A DNA stretch of 64,000 nucleotides from the NCBI GenBank assembly GCA_024516155.1, contig JAJJXM010000052.1, positions 310,001 to 374,000 of the forward strand, read 5' to 3'. The position numbers and the translations under genes are program-made. Under the pieces are notes generated by a model. The model was not told the origin of the DNA and searched no databases. It was given only the letters and a program-made list of their open reading frames with translations. The DNA comes from Pyronema omphalodes. Taxonomy: Eukaryota > Ascomycota > Pezizomycetes > Pezizales > Pyronemataceae. Shown here in pieces: positions 1 through 11,823 of the stretch; position 1 is the stretch's first letter; every line of letters begins with the position of its first letter.

Positions 1-2725
1 CCTAGTTTTTCACAACAGCATTTCCGTCGTCAAAGATGACAGTGAAAAAAAATATTTTGAGATGCACAACCGCTTTGCGCTATGTGAAGGAATTTTTCTC
101 CTTTCAATTATTTCCTACAACATCAAAAATAAGATAGAAAATCCTCTTATCACACCTTCCTAACTGAATTTTCTTCGGTAATTTGTTAATTCCTTTGGTT
201 AAAACCTTCTGTGAACGAAGCTGAGAAGTTACAAGTCTACACTTTGTGATCGATAGTTTCCAGTTCTGCATGCAATACCGGGGAGACGCAGTTTCAAGTA
301 ATGCCGCATTATCTCAGCCCCTGACCTTTTTGTCAGAAAGTACAGATGCAGAGACGGGTAAATTGAGTTGTCTCTTTGTTCTCCACCCTGTATGCACTTG
401 AGGATCATCGATGTAGCTTGTCATATGGATAATGTGTATTCACGTGGCTTTCAATGGAAAATCCTGGGGATAATAAAGTGGTTAATCACGTGACTGTTGA
501 TGGAAATCATAGCCCTAATACTGTAGTCAATCATGTTAGTTTCAATGAAGTGACTTTGAAACTCAATTTCGTGCGGCTCCAATGTAGAGCGGCTAGTCCT
601 CATTCAAAAAGTTGTTTACCTGCAAACGTTGTGATATGTCGAAAACATTTGCATACGGTTTAATAACGTTTTCTGGAACGCTTTCAATCGCGAAATGTTT
701 GTCACGGCAACCGGTTTAAAATTTCACTTGATGTGAAACATCTCTGTTTCAGAATTCCACATGTTTTGCAACAACAAAGCATTATTCAACCCACTAGATT
801 TCCGAAAAAAAAAAAGTGTTGCAGTTACAGATCATGCGATAACATTTTCCATTCCACCATGATCATTTTGAAACTACGCAACCTCTAATTCGCAAATATG
901 CTTTGGACATTATCTTCTAACATTCGTGTGATATACGTGATTGTTAAAAACAAATGCCTAGGTTGACCTCTTTTTCAACTAAAACATGCGTAGACCCGTC
1001 AACGGGATACGCCTCTGAATACAGTTTCAAAACCCCCTTGTTTTGCAAGTGTATATAAGAAACTTTTACGATGATGAATGTTTAACATCGAGATTTTGAA
1101 TATCCCGGCTACCCGAGCAGCTGTAGTCACTGACACAGTTACAGCATTGACTAACTTAGAGCCCAGGATATTTGAACCCTTATTTACATTATACTCAATG
1201 AGACAAATGTGCCGCATCTGTTGTTCTTAACTCCCACAACTAGTCTCACATATCCAGGCCCCTCTTGTGATTTTGGAAAAGTGTCCCCAATCTGATATTT
1301 CATCTTCAAACCTCACGATAAGCTACAGCCCATAATATAATCTCATATCCATCACGACATCAACAGCAGCCATCGTTATAGTCCAGACTTTCCAACCCAA
1401 GGAGAAGATAAACTATGAGTCTCTCAGCACATACCACATCTTCGACATCATCAGCCGCTACAGACACGGAACAATCCTCTCTCCCCTGTCTAGCATAACA
1501 ACAAAGCGAAAGCGATCACAGCCACAGCAACAGCAACAGAAACAACGACGACCTCAAGTGCAGCCCTAACAATCTCGATACTACAGTACTTCGTGAATGA
1601 TGATAGTAACAGTATTCTTAGAAGATTCCCCCCCCCCCCCCTAAACCTAAGAGCCAAGGGTAGCATATGAAAGTAAAACCTACCTCGCGTTATAATAAGG
1701 CAGCCCAGGAATATTTCATCAACACAAGAATAACTTACTAGTATCTACTGCTACATCAGCTCTGCTTTTCCCTCGGAATTTTCTTCGAAACCATCCTCGA
1801 TTTCAAACTCCTTGTCTTCCTCTTCAACATCAGAAGGATTCGAATCACCTCTGCATGGTGCCGGAAACCCGTACCCCGGGAATCTCTCATCTCTCTTCAC
1901 AGACAACATCATTCGTATCCTGCATCCTACATCTCCACACTCTCATCCTGTTACATCCATGCTGCAACAAGTAGCCTAATATAGTCCCCAGAATAATGAA
2001 TCCCGAGATAATCATGCTGGAAACCTCATTAAGCTCCTCGGATCAAGTTCTCGGTGGAAACCTTGGTGAGGATAGATCATGTCGTGGTTATAATCCTTCC
2101 GATGGAGCAGGGTTGGGATATGTGCTGCTGTGGCTGGATTTTTCGGGGGGGGAATTGATGGGACTGTATGCTGGGAATGGGGGGTGAGGAAGCGGAAGAC
2201 GGATGCTGGAGATGATGATGGTGGGGGTTCGATTATGTTGATGTTGATGTTGATGAGGTCTAAGAAACGGGGCGGAGAATGGGGAGGTATGGGTTCAGAG
2301 TCCGTGTAGTTAAGACTTGCTGGGGGGTTGGGAGATGCTGGTAATAGGGTGGTAACAGGTATTTTATTAGATGGGCATGCACCGACTTGACATGAACACT
2401 ACCCCACCAAAAATCGTGATACTTCGTGAGGTAGCATTAGGAATCCTGAGGAAGATGTATAACGGAAGAATGACTCAGGAATCTTAGTCGGTTTTTTTGA
2501 TGCCTTGTTATTTTGAAAGTTATTATTGGTTACTGGTTACTAGTGACAGTGGTATCAGCATGCAAGATCTACCGTCTATATAACCAAAGAAACTCACACA
2601 ATACTTCCTAAAAACCAAAAATTATCTCCAAGCCTCAAGCCTCAAGTACCAAGCGACACCGCAAATACGAGTGCTACCCCATGCCTACACTACTTCAGCA
2701 TCAATATTTACAACCACCGGAAATT
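1..2725. other. gene-free left flank
   Basis: I see no convincing gene here. Short open frames lack domains and splice-consistent extensions. The stretch holds a poly-A run near 805, a poly-C run near 1627-1640 and GATGTT-type repeats near 2230-2260. Confidence 0.5.
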
Positions 2726-2947
2726 CACCAGTCCACCAGTCCACCAGTCCACCAGTCCACCAGTCCACCAGTCCACCAGTCCACCAGTCCACCAGTCCAC
2801 CAGTCCACCAGTCCACCAGTCCACCAGTCCACCAGTCCCAGTCCACCAGTCCACCAGTCCACCAGTCCACCAGTCCACCAGTCCACCAGTCCACCAGTCC
2901 ACCAGTCCACCAGTCCACCAGTCCACCAGTCCACCAGTCCACCAATC
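2726..2947. repeat. 8-bp minisatellite (CCACCAGT)n
   Basis: About 27 tandem copies of an 8-bp unit, with one phase break near 2835 where CAGTCCCAGTCC interrupts it. Because 8 is not a multiple of 3, every frame reads the same 8-residue repeat (HQSTSPPV on plus, GLVDWWTG on minus). The overlapping open frames on both strands are therefore artefacts of the array, not genes. Confidence 0.95.
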
Positions 2948-3128
2948 CACCACTACACCAAATCCAAAAAAAAAAAACACAAAAAAACAACCATCAAACT
3001 CCCTTTCGACACTTCCCCATCCTTTGGCAGAAAATCAACCGAGACAACAATCATAAGTAACTCCTTTCGACTCCTCTCGATAAATTTCAAACGGTATGAT
3101 CTCAGTAGTTTTAGCTTTAGCTTTAGCA

Positions 3129-3260
3129 TATGATGATTGATGATTGATGATTGATGATTGATGATTGATGATTGATGATTGATGATTGATGATTGATGAT
3201 TGATGATTGATGATTGATGATTGATGATTGATGATTGATGATTGATGATTGATGATTGAT
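3129..3260. repeat. 7-bp minisatellite (GATGATT)n
   Basis: An almost perfect run of about 19 copies of a 7-bp unit. It is followed by a short decayed run of TTAGAAC copies at about 3263-3300. Confidence 0.95.
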
Positions 3261-3327
3261 GTTAGAACTTAGAACTTAGAACTTAGAAACTGGAACTTAG
3301 AAATTACTTGTGCGGCTGTATATGTGT

Positions 3328-3440
3328 GATAGAGATAGAGATAGAGATAGAGATAGAGATAGAGATAGAGATAGAGATAGAGATAGAGATAGAGATAGAG
3401 ATAGAGATAGAGATAGAGATAGAGATAGAGATAGAGATAG
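3328..3440. repeat. 6-bp microsatellite (GATAGA)n
   Basis: An uninterrupted run of about 19 copies of a 6-bp unit. It is the third tandem array within 720 bp, each with a different unit length (8, 7, 6). Confidence 0.95.
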
Positions 3441-4014
3441 ACACGGTATATTTACGTAAGCTTATATTTTCATAAGCCTTTATTATTCTGATAGATACTT
3501 ACTTGCGTATGTATGGATGTATGTATGGATGGAGTTGATTGTTTTTGGTTTAATGTTTGGGTCTAGTTGCTTTTTTAATTGTCATGACATATGTTATCGA
3601 GAGGGTTTTGATAGGTGGTATTGACTTGGGGTTGTGTTTGTGGTGTAAACTCTGGCTTGATATTGGGGTTGGTTAGTGGGGGTTTTTGGTGGGGTTTTTG
3701 GTGGGTTGGTGGATTGGTAGGTGGTGGATTGTAGGCTTTGGATCATGTGGTATTGATTCATAGTACCTTGCATATGTGAGTATATGCGGTATGTATCCTG
3801 AATTCCTAAATTCCAAAATTCCAAAATTCTAAAACTTCTATCGTAAATATCATCTAATCATCTAATCATAAACATAATCTAACCCGTGACTTGGTATCTA
3901 GTTTACCTTCTGAAAATCTCCTGTATAAATCGTTCTCTTCCATGTATCCAAACCGCACCTCTTTCTCCCCCCCCCCCCCCCCCCCTTCCCTCCCCCATCA
4001 CTACCACCATCATC
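3441..4014. other. 3' flank of the monooxygenase gene
   Basis: No gene seen. It contains GGTGGG/GGTTTTTGG runs near 3660-3720 and a poly-C tract at about 3967-3987, which is poly-G in the sense of the upstream minus-strand gene and lies about 30-50 nt past its stop codon. Confidence 0.5.
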
Positions 4015-5535
4015 CTACAACCTCGAACTCTCCTCAAAAACGTATCCCAACTCCTCCATCCTCCTCACCAAGATCCCCTGTTTCTTCGCCCTCCCAAAAG
4101 CGGCCTTAATCTCCTGCGTCAAGCTCCTAATCCACCACTCCTTTTCCCTCCACCTAGTAGGTTCCAATCCCTGCCCCTTCGCCATCCCCTCCAACCACTC
4201 CATATACTCCCTATCACTCGGATACCCAAAAGTATGAAACCCCTTCCCATCACCAAACCTCCCAACCCTTCTTTCCTCCCACTCCTGCATCTCCCCTCTT
4301 CCAGGCAACCCCACCAACCCCGCAAAAACCCTCGCCACCAACGCCGCTTGACTTTGACACACCGGGAAGGGAATAACCTTCATCGGCAACCCAAGAAACG
4401 CAACCGTAGGATGCTGGCAAGAAAACACATGCTGATATAAACCGCGAATCCTTTCCCCAGTGGAAGAGCTAGGGGACGGGGAAAGGAATGGTAGCGTGTA
4501 TAGATACCCTGTACAGAATAATATCACATCGATATCTTTTTCTACCGTTCCGTCGGAAAAGACTACTTCGTTAAAACCACGGAATTCAAGGATCTGGGGA
4601 ACTGTTTTGATGACGGGGGAATTTATGGGGGTTTCTGGCATGGTGCGAACGGATTGGAGTAGAGGATGGGAAACGAAGGGGAGGAGTTGAGAGGCGATGT
4701 CAAGTCCGCTAACGGAGTTTCCGATCAGGAGAACTTTTTTGGAGGTGTAGTAGGAGGCGTTACGGAAGTTGATGGAGTGCTCGAGAGGGATGTGCGTGTG
4801 GGTTATGCCCGGGATTGACGGGATGAAGGGCGTGTTGTAGTGTCCGCTGGCGATTATTAGGGCGTCGTAGTGCTGGGTGTAGGTTGCTGTTGCTGTTGCT
4901 TGTTTCGACGGGTTTGAGGTGCTGGATGGATTGAGGGTGCCGGGGGTGCCGGGGGTTTCTGGTGTCGTGGAAAGTGTTATTGTCCATCCGGTACCGGACT
5001 CTGATGGTATTATGTGTGTAACGTTGGTGTTGAAGGTTATCATATCTCGGAGGTCTTTGGCGTAGTCTTTTAGATAATCGCAGACTGCATCATGGCCTGG
5101 GAATAATGGGAGTTCTGCAGGAAATGGGTGTGTAGGAAAACACATTAAAGTCTTGGGGATATTTGTTTCTTTGATCATAGCAGTTCGTCAGTATACAGTA
5201 TTGAATTATTATTTCAGATGTCCAGACAGGATAGGATAGGATAAAATACCCAGCGAATTATACATCGCCGAAACCCAAACTCTCTTCTTCATTCCATTTT
5301 CATCCTCATACTCAACAGGTTCTTCATCTCTAGTAACATCGGTACTGGGAATATGCACAGACGTAGACTGCGGGGTGTAGTTCCATACCCCGCCGACGTC
5401 ACTCCTTCGTTCATAAACGTCGATTTTGGAAAAGTGATTCTGTTCGCGTAATGCCCTTGCGGCGACTAACCCGCCTGCTCCGGCGCCGATAATCGCTACT
5501 CGGGATATGTTGGGGAGTATGGTGTTTGTTGACAT
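4015..5535 (-). CDS. flavin-containing monooxygenase (two exons)
   Basis: Predicted FAD- and NADPH-dependent monooxygenase that oxygenates soft nucleophiles (N or S); the substrate is unknown. Exon 1 is 5535-5250 and exon 2 is 5168-4015, with a 5249-5169 intron (81 nt, GT-AG). The join gives YNSLETNIPKTLMCF, the usual sequence in this family. Product 479 aa, a normal family length. An FAD Rossmann motif GAGAGG lies at residues 17-22, followed by VYERRSDVGGVWNY. The NADPH motif GNSVSG is at about 245-250. The region PLEHSINFRNASYY precedes it and matches the place of the FMO identifying motif, though that motif is not canonical. A Thr/Pro/Ser-rich insert lies at about 162-190. I chose the ATG at 5535 (MSTN) because the Rossmann strand follows at a normal distance; an in-frame ATG lies nine codons upstream. 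It is divergent from the phosphomannomutase gene. Confidence 0.93.
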
Positions 5536-6293
5536 TTCGGTCGGCTTTAACTTGTGCTTCACTGCTGCTTCGCTGCTTCGCTGCTTCGCGTTGTGGCGTT
5601 AAGGACAGCCAGCCGTGGATTTCCCCAGGCCAGGGCTTCCAGGGATTCCTTCCAGGCCTTCGAGGCTTCGCCAGATAGACATCCCTGACAAGTCTGGCAA
5701 CGGTGCAGACTTGCAGCCAGCCTAGCAGCTGTCGCTTCTTAGCAATTGGATTGGACAACTCTCCGGTTGCCAAGCCCTCTAATATGCAGGTCGAAAGCTA
5801 GGTTGCTTTATCTACAGCTGTCCCTGAGATTTGGGGGAAGGACGAAGGAATTGAACACTGTAGATGATCTCACGGGGAAGTAGATGATCCACGATTCCGC
5901 GTTCCTTCTTCCTCTATCATTGTTACCGGGAGAGCTACAAAACACAGTCACCTATGATGCGGAATACCCACAATGAGAAGTGGAGGAAACATCTCCTCCT
6001 CCTCCTCCTCCTTCTTCTTCTTCTCCTCCGCTCGTGAAACAATTCCAAGAATAGAACAATAATAACTCTGCAGGCATCCCCGCCGCACCGCTCCCTCCAA
6101 TGAAGTTATCGTTCCTGGCCCGGGTCGTAATAGGCGTTGTCCTGATTCCATGGACTGGTGCGTCCATCCATCTTACGTGGCTGGGATCTTCCATTCCCCA
6201 CCAACCCATCTCCATCCTTCCTTCCACTCTCCTTCTTTCCTCTCCTTTCAACCCATCAAGAAACCCATCATCCTCGAAAAGACACCCCTAACA
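5536..6293. promoter_or_regulatory. divergent intergenic region, FMO / SEC53
   Basis: 758 bp between two outward-facing start codons, so it must hold both promoters. It contains a TTCGCTGCTTCGCTGC repeat at about 5560-5590 and a CT-rich tract (CTC then TTC repeats) at 5994-6030, 264 nt upstream of the SEC53 ATG. I see no defined binding site. Confidence 0.5.
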
Positions 6294-7281
6294 ATGGCCT
6301 CAGTTCACGCCCAGTACCCTCCCCTCAATGACAGACCCGTCAAGGACACAATCTGTCTCTTCGACGTCGACGGAACCTTGACTCCCGCGCGCCGCGTACG
6401 TTCCGCATCTCTTCTCCTCCATCTCGATACCCGATCACTGATTTCCAGCCTCTAGACTGTATCCCCGGAGATGCTCCAGCTTCTCCACGAGCTCCGTCAA
6501 AAAGTAGCCATTGGCTTCGTCGGCGGAAGCGATCTAGTAAAGCAACAAGAGCAACTGGGAGTCAACGGAGCCAACGGTAACTTTCACCCATTGTCCTCAC
6601 CATCACATCCCAGATTCTGTCACTGGTACTAACGCTGGAAATAAATCTACAGTCATCGATATGTTTGATTTCTGTTTCGCCGAAAACGGACTAACCGCCT
6701 ACCGTCAAGGCATTGCTCTCGCCAGCAACAGCTTCATAACCTGGCTCGGCGAGGACCGTTACAAGCCCCTTGCAAACTTTATCCTCCACTACATAGCGGA
6801 TCTCGACATCCCAGTGAAACGTGGAACTTTTATTGAATTCCGGAATGGAATGATCAATGTCTCCCCCATTGGTCGTAACGCCAGTATTCAGGAACGTAAT
6901 GAATTCGAGGCTTATGATAAAATCCATAAGGTCAGAGAAACTATGGTTAATGTTTTGAGAGAAAAGTTTGCCGATTATGGCTTGACTTATTCTATCGGCG
7001 GTCAAATCTCTTTTGATGTCTTCCCCACGGGTTGGGATAAGACTTATGCTCTACAGCATGTGGAGAAGGAGTTTAAGACTATTCACTTTTTTGGTGATAA
7101 GACTTATCAGGGTGAGTTGATCTGTGGAGCTTGAGAGGGATGTGGGAGTGGTTTTGCTAATTGCGGGGTGATAACAGGTGGAAATGATTACGAAATCTAC
7201 GAGGACAGCAGGACAATCGGTCACAGCGTTACTAAGCCTGAGGATACTATGGAGGAGCTTAAGAAGTTGTTTGACTTGTAA
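6294..7281 (+). CDS. SEC53: phosphomannomutase (four exons)
   Basis: Interconverts mannose-6-phosphate and mannose-1-phosphate in the cytosol, supplying GDP-mannose for N-glycosylation, O-mannosylation and GPI anchors. Exons are 6294-6395, 6456-6576, 6653-7111 and 7178-7281; all introns are GT-AG (60, 76 and 66 nt). Product 261 aa, close to the usual 245-255. The HAD motif [11 protein letters not shown] carries the nucleophile and acid/base aspartates (Asp24, Asp26). GFVGGSD follows early in exon 2. Family blocks [40 protein letters not shown] and [17 protein letters not shown] are all present, the last holding the Mg-binding HAD aspartates. The protein ends in [10 protein letters not shown]. 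Upstream in-frame codons before the chosen ATG look like a CT-rich leader. It converges on the PNPO gene with 286 bp between stops. Confidence 0.97.
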
Positions 7282-7567
7282 AGGCCTTTCGTTTTTTGGT
7301 TAAGCGTTGCGTTGGTTTCTTATAGCTAGCGGGAGTTTATATTCACCCATCCATAAATCGTAAATGAATAATAAAGACACTGCTTGATGCAGTGGAAAAC
7401 AACAACATAATTTTGGGTTCTGAAGAAAAAAAATTCTATGAGTGGAATCATTGATCTTATTCTACAGGCCTGCTATAATCTTCTACAGTAATCAGAACCT
7501 CGGTCCCCATCAACCCGGTCGATCTTTATTCCCCCGACCCAATTCACCCCGCTGATCCCGCAAAAGC
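7282..7567. other. convergent 3' intergenic region
   Basis: Short spacer between two convergent stop codons. An AATAAA-like sequence (AATGAATAATAAAG) at about 7362-7375 is a candidate poly(A) signal for the plus-strand gene. Nothing else seen. Confidence 0.5.
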
Positions 7568-8499
7568 TTACGGGCTCAATCTCTCAATCTTCCACTCCTC
7601 CGCATCAATATCCTCCCTGGTATACACAAACCGATCATGTAGCCTACTCTCTCTCCCCTGCCAAAACTCCACCAACACGGGTCTAATCCTCAAACCTCCC
7701 CAAAAATCCGGCACCGGAATCTCCTCCTGCCCCTCAAACCTCTTCTCCACCTCCTTCACCCTCTCCGCCAGCTCCTCCCTATCCTTCAACACACTACTCT
7801 GCTGACTCGCCCAAGCCCCAATCCTAGATCCTCTAATCCTCGTATCATAATACCTCTGCGACTCCTCATTAGTCAAGCGTTCCGCCTTGCCCTCAACCCT
7901 AACCTGTCGCTCCTGCTCGCGCCAAAAAAACGTCAAAGAAGCCCACGGGTTCGTCTGGAGATCGGAATGTTTTTTGGATGTCCCGAAATTGGAATAGATG
8001 ATGAAACCTAATGGGTCGAGTTCTTTTAGGTAGACGCAACGAGCACTGACTCGGCCGCTGGGAAGGGAGGCGGTAGAGAGAATGGTGGTTTCGGGTGAGG
8101 GGATGGAGTGCGAGATGGCGGAAGAGAACCAGCTGTGGAATTGCGTAAATGGTGATAGGGAGAGGTCGCATTGCGATAGCGTGCTGTGAGTGAATTGTTT
8201 GTTTGGTGGGGCGACTGGCATGGTTAGTTTTGATGGCTGTGGTGGAGTGGGGGTGCGAAGGGATAGAGGTAAGAGGTATTGCGGGAATGGGATAGATGGG
8301 AGGGGACGGTATTGTAATCTTCTAGAAAAAACAGGATAAGGGGTTGGAGAGACGTACAGATTAGCTTGGGATTACAGTCCTGTGGGTTTGCGGTGTTGCT
8401 GGATACGGCGCCAAGTTCTGCGTTCGTTTCGGTTGGTGAGAGCTCGACTTTTGGGATTCCGTTGCTGTTGCTGTTGCTATTGCCGTTGTAGAGTGCCAT
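7568..8499 (-). CDS. PDX3: pyridoxamine/pyridoxine 5'-phosphate oxidase (two exons)
   Basis: FMN enzyme that oxidises pyridoxine or pyridoxamine 5'-phosphate to pyridoxal 5'-phosphate, the last step of vitamin B6 salvage. Exon 1 is 8499-8358 and exon 2 is 8214-7568; the 143-nt intron 8357-8215 has a GTACGT donor and a CTAAC branch site just before CAG. The join reads NPKLIFAPPNKQF. Product 262 aa, a little longer than yeast Pdx3 because of an Asn/Ser-rich N-terminus. The FMN-binding split-barrel blocks are clear: SARCVYLKELDPLGFIIY, SNFGTSKKHSDL and SLTFFWREQERQVRVEG. The C-terminal signature RLHDRFVY...EEWKIERLSP is intact. An ATG at 8221 sits inside the intron and would lose the N-terminal helix, so I reject it as the main start. 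Confidence 0.95.
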
Positions 8500-9015
8500 G
8501 GCTCGTGTAGTGAATGTTCTTCGACAGAGATGACGAAGTTGAAAGGAAAAGATGCGATGAGGTAGAATTTTGGAAGGTTTATTCAGCTAGCTAGCTACTT
8601 AGCTACTAGCTGTACAAAAGTGGTGTTATGGTGGTGCTATGTCGGATGTTCTATGTGCAGAAGTAGAAGTAGAAGTAGAAGTATGTAGAAGTTCCTTGGA
8701 AGGCAGGTAGCTGGCTAGAAGCGGAGGTGATGTGGTGACGTGGTGCTGGTGGGGAAAGGTAGTAAGAAGGCTTCTGCTTCTGCTTCGATTCTTCGATCGG
8801 TCCTTGCACTATCGTTGGTGGGGGATCGAAAATTTGGAAAGGAAGCTCCAGCTCCCCTCGTCTTCCCCCCGCCACGCCCCCCCACTCCCCTGCATCGGCC
8901 CTCGGGTGCGTTCCGACGTCACACAAGGTTCGTTTCTGCAGGCTGGTCGCTGCCGGGAAAGGGAAAGGGAAAGGGACCTTAAACACGCGCCGCGTCTTGA
9001 CGGAATTTCTAAACC
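8500..9015. promoter_or_regulatory. divergent intergenic region, PDX3 / G-patch gene
   Basis: 516 bp between outward-facing start codons. It holds an AGAAGT repeat at about 8661-8692, a TAGCTAGCTACTTAGCTAC run at about 8587-8608, and a GGGAAA run at about 8955-8976 just upstream of the G-patch ATG. Long open frames on both strands here lack any family features. Confidence 0.5.
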
Positions 9016-9813
9016 ATGGATCATACACCTCACCACGAAACCAGCGATGGCGATAAACCCGAATCATCGGTACCCACCAACACCATAGGACCGAAACTAC
9101 CGCCTTCTTATGAACTGCAGAAAACAAATCCAATAGATGATGATGATAATAACCCCCTGCCGACTGAACTCCCGCATTCGGCTTATTACTCTAATGCTGC
9201 TCGCGATCTGGAACAGCAGTTGGAAGAACCCTGGCGCCGCGTCCGTCCGTATCATAAACCTATCCACTTTCTCCCCGCTGGAACCTTACCGTCTACTTTC
9301 ACCAAGCCGGTTAAAGTATCTAACGGTACTGATGTTGCGTCGGCATATTTATCTATAGTTGGATTGGGAAAATCTACAGAGAAGAAGATGATGAAGGAAT
9401 TCCCGATTTGTGAGGTTTGTGGTCTGGAGGTTAGAGATGAGAAACATCAAACTACGTTGGCTCATCAAAGTGCTTTGCCGCATTCTTACCCGCCTCACTC
9501 GTTTCCGAGGAGTAATAAGGGTTTGAAGATTCTACAGGATTCTGGATGGGATCCGGATGCTAGGATAGGGCTGGGAAAGAGGGGTGAGGGTGAGAGATAT
9601 CCTATCAAGGTGGCGGATAAGAAGGATGTATTAGGAGTTGGGGCTAGGCCGGGTGATAAGGTTAAGGTGGAGAAGGAGCGGAGGCTTGGGCCAAAGGAGC
9701 TGAGGAAGAAAGAGAAGGAGAGTCAGAAGTTGAAGGAGAGGGTTAGGAGGGAGCTGAATGGGAGGACGGATATTGAGGCGTTGTTGGGGAAGGATATGTC
9801 AGGGGAACCATAG
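9016..9813 (+). CDS. G-patch domain protein with a C2H2-type zinc motif
   Basis: Intronless, 265 aa, probably a nuclear RNA-associated protein. A C-X2-C-X8-H-X5-H motif sits at Cys132, Cys135, His144 and His150. It is followed at about 167-211 by a glycine-rich G-patch-like block: NKGLKILQDSGWDPDARIGL, then GKRGEGERYPIKV and DVLGVGAR. G-patch domains usually bind and activate DEAH-box RNA helicases, so a role in splicing or ribosome assembly is an inference. The order zinc motif then G-patch resembles the C-terminal half of the GPANK1 family, but I see no ankyrin repeats. The C-terminus is a basic, coiled-coil-like KELRKKEKESQKLKERVRR segment. The start is the first in-frame ATG in a good context (ACCATGG). 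Confidence 0.85.
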   Translation: MDHTPHHETSDGDKPESSVPTNTIGPKLPPSYELQKTNPIDDDDNNPLPTELPHSAYYSNAARDLEQQLEEPWRRVRPYHKPIHFLPAGTLPSTFTKPVKVSNGTDVASAYLSIVGLGKSTEKKMMKEFPICEVCGLEVRDEKHQTTLAHQSALPHSYPPHSFPRSNKGLKILQDSGWDPDARIGLGKRGEGERYPIKVADKKDVLGVGARPGDKVKVEKERRLGPKELRKKEKESQKLKERVRRELNGRTDIEALLGKDMSGEP

Positions 9814-10394
9814 AGGAGAGCATTGGATGGAGTTTGGAGTTTTTTGTTTGGTTTTATTATATTTGTACTGCTTATGTATATATACACCGTATCGACTCAC
9901 GGATAGATATCGAGATCTTGATATAGACCCACGGGTAGTGTTTTAGATGCCTACAATATGCAGTGGAAGCTGCGGCATCCTCTGATGCTGTGCTCAGGCA
10001 AACTTGACTCTTGTCATCTTGGTACTTTATCATGATTCATGACTGTTGAATCTCCTATCACTACATAATGCAGTGACAGCTCAATCGTACAGCCTCCAAC
10101 GCCACCTATCAAACAGTCAATCGTACATAGGCCCACTAGAATCTTCGGCTTCAGATCTGCCCAGTTCTAAAAATTATCCCCGATTCGGTAAGATGAGACC
10201 GATGTCTTCGCTAGTGCAATGCGTCTTGCCGTCAGGCTAAATTCCACATGAAATTTATCAGATTGCCCTCCATCCACCCCGCCTAAACGTCATTTTCAAT
10301 CAACAAACGCTCATTCTACCGGCACGCGAGATATAGGAAATCTCCATAACAGCTGCCCTGACACTCGTTGACCCAGAATAAACTTCCGAATTCT
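9814..10394. other. intergenic region upstream of the carrier gene
   Basis: 581 bp between tandem genes. No gene or repeat recognised. Short open frames on both strands lack known features. Confidence 0.45.
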
Positions 10395-11823
10395 ATGACT
10401 GGGGCTTCTGGTTCCTCCGCCACCCCGAAGCCAAGCATTCTCACCGCGGACCGATCGGAGAAACAAACCTCAACCGAAATGACCCGGCACAGTTCCCTCG
10501 AGCTTGAAGACCTCCGGGAAGCTCCTCGAGCTGAACCTATTATCAAGCCTACCCAGCGTATGCTCGCCGCATGCTCGGGAAGCTTGCTAACCAGCTTACT
10601 TGGTATCCCATCTCTATTGCCCCACTTCTGAGCGAAGATCTAACCCCCGCCCTAGTAACCCCCCTCGATGTCGTCCGCGTTCGTCTACAAACCCAAGCCG
10701 CCGAAGGAGCTTCCTCAGCCGCCTCCGAAGTCCTAAACCAAACTCGCAGTACCTTCAAAGCCGCTGAACTTGGAGTCACAGCATGTTGTCGTAATGCCAC
10801 CTTCTGGGTCAATAACCTCAACGGCGTCCACAGCAACACCGCATGTATCGCTACACCCAATCTTGAAAGCTGTTTGATAGAACAAACCGCACAACGCAAG
10901 TTTGGAGGAACTTTTGAGGGTCTTGTGAAAATCGCTCGTTATGAAGGTGTAAAATCTTTATGGCGCGGCCTGTCACCAACTCTTGCTCTTTCGATCCCTT
11001 CGAATGTCATCTACATGACCGGCTACGACTGGTTTCGTGAGAGTCCATTATCCCCATTCTCAGGACTTAATACCGTCGCATCACCGCTGGTTTCAGGTGC
11101 TGTAGCAAGAGTTTTCTCCGCATCCTTCGTCTCCCCTATCGAACTTTTTAAAACCCGCTTACAATCAACCTCCTCTGCCGACTCTGGAAACTTCCGCGCT
11201 ACCTTCCATGGAGTAAAAACCATGGTGGCAAACGAGGGAATCCGTACCTTATGGCGAGGTCTCGGATTGACTCTCTGGCGTGATGTACCCTTCTCCGGTC
11301 TTTACTGGTACGGCTACGAAGAAATCCGGACATGGCTTAAAGCCCGTCGAGAATCAGCGTGGACTCTCTTGCATGAGCATCCCACGGGTATTCTACCGCC
11401 GGAAACTAGACAATCAAAAGAGGAATCCCATCAGCGGAATATCTTCTATGATTCATTTCTCTCAGGAGCGATTTCCGGATCTGCAGCTGCGTTTGTAACG
11501 ACACCGTTTGATGTTGGAAAAACAAGACGCCAGATCGAAGGCGCAAGACCTGGTGCTAGTGCTTATAGAAATATGTCCATGCTGGGAACTATGGCGGAGA
11601 TTTATAAAGAAGGTGGTGTTAAGGGACTTTGGACGGGAAGTGTGCCTCGCATGCTCAGGGTGGCACCTGCTTGTGCAATTATGGTGAGTTTCCCTCTTAG
11701 TCCTGGTATCATGGATGATAGCTAACAGAGGGATAGATTTCTTGCTATGAAGTCTGTAAAAAGCTAGCAGCGGAAGTTAATGCAGCAGAAGGCGGTAGTG
11801 CAGCAGCGTCAGAGCGCGCTTAG
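10395..11823 (+). CDS. MTM1: mitochondrial carrier, Mtm1 / SLC25A39-40 type (three exons)
   Basis: Inner-membrane carrier of the family linked to glutathione import, iron-sulfur homeostasis and manganese loading of Sod2. Exons are 10395-10602, 10656-11683 and 11737-11823, with introns of 53 nt each. Product 440 aa. Three carrier signatures are visible: TPLDVVRVR at 71-79, SPIELFKTR at 229-237 and TTPFDVGKTRRQ in the third repeat, each followed by an LWRG or LWTG block. The long first matrix loop has four cysteines (113, 114, 133, 142), a trait of the Mtm1/SLC25A39 group, where such cysteines sense iron-sulfur status. An N-terminal extension of about 50 residues is polar. The reading frame continues past the TAG stop as a helical tail with a second TAG (see finding), so the true C-terminus may be longer or recently shortened. 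Confidence 0.92.

Noticed and set aside
1829..1852. B-box-like word GGATTCGAATCACC as a tRNA hint
   Set aside because: No A box, no acceptor stem pairing and no cloverleaf around it.
2671..3133. Open frames of 129-150 codons with HQSTSPPV repeats on plus and GLVDWWTG on minus
   Set aside because: They come from the 8-bp array, which reads the same way in several frames on both strands.
5411..5773. 120-codon minus-strand frame upstream of the FMO gene
   Set aside because: It overlaps FMO exon 1 in another frame, has no family features, and falls in the promoter between divergent genes.
8651..9133. 160-codon minus-strand frame between PDX3 and the G-patch gene
   Set aside because: It overlaps the G-patch start and owes its length to AGAAGT and GGGAAA repeats.
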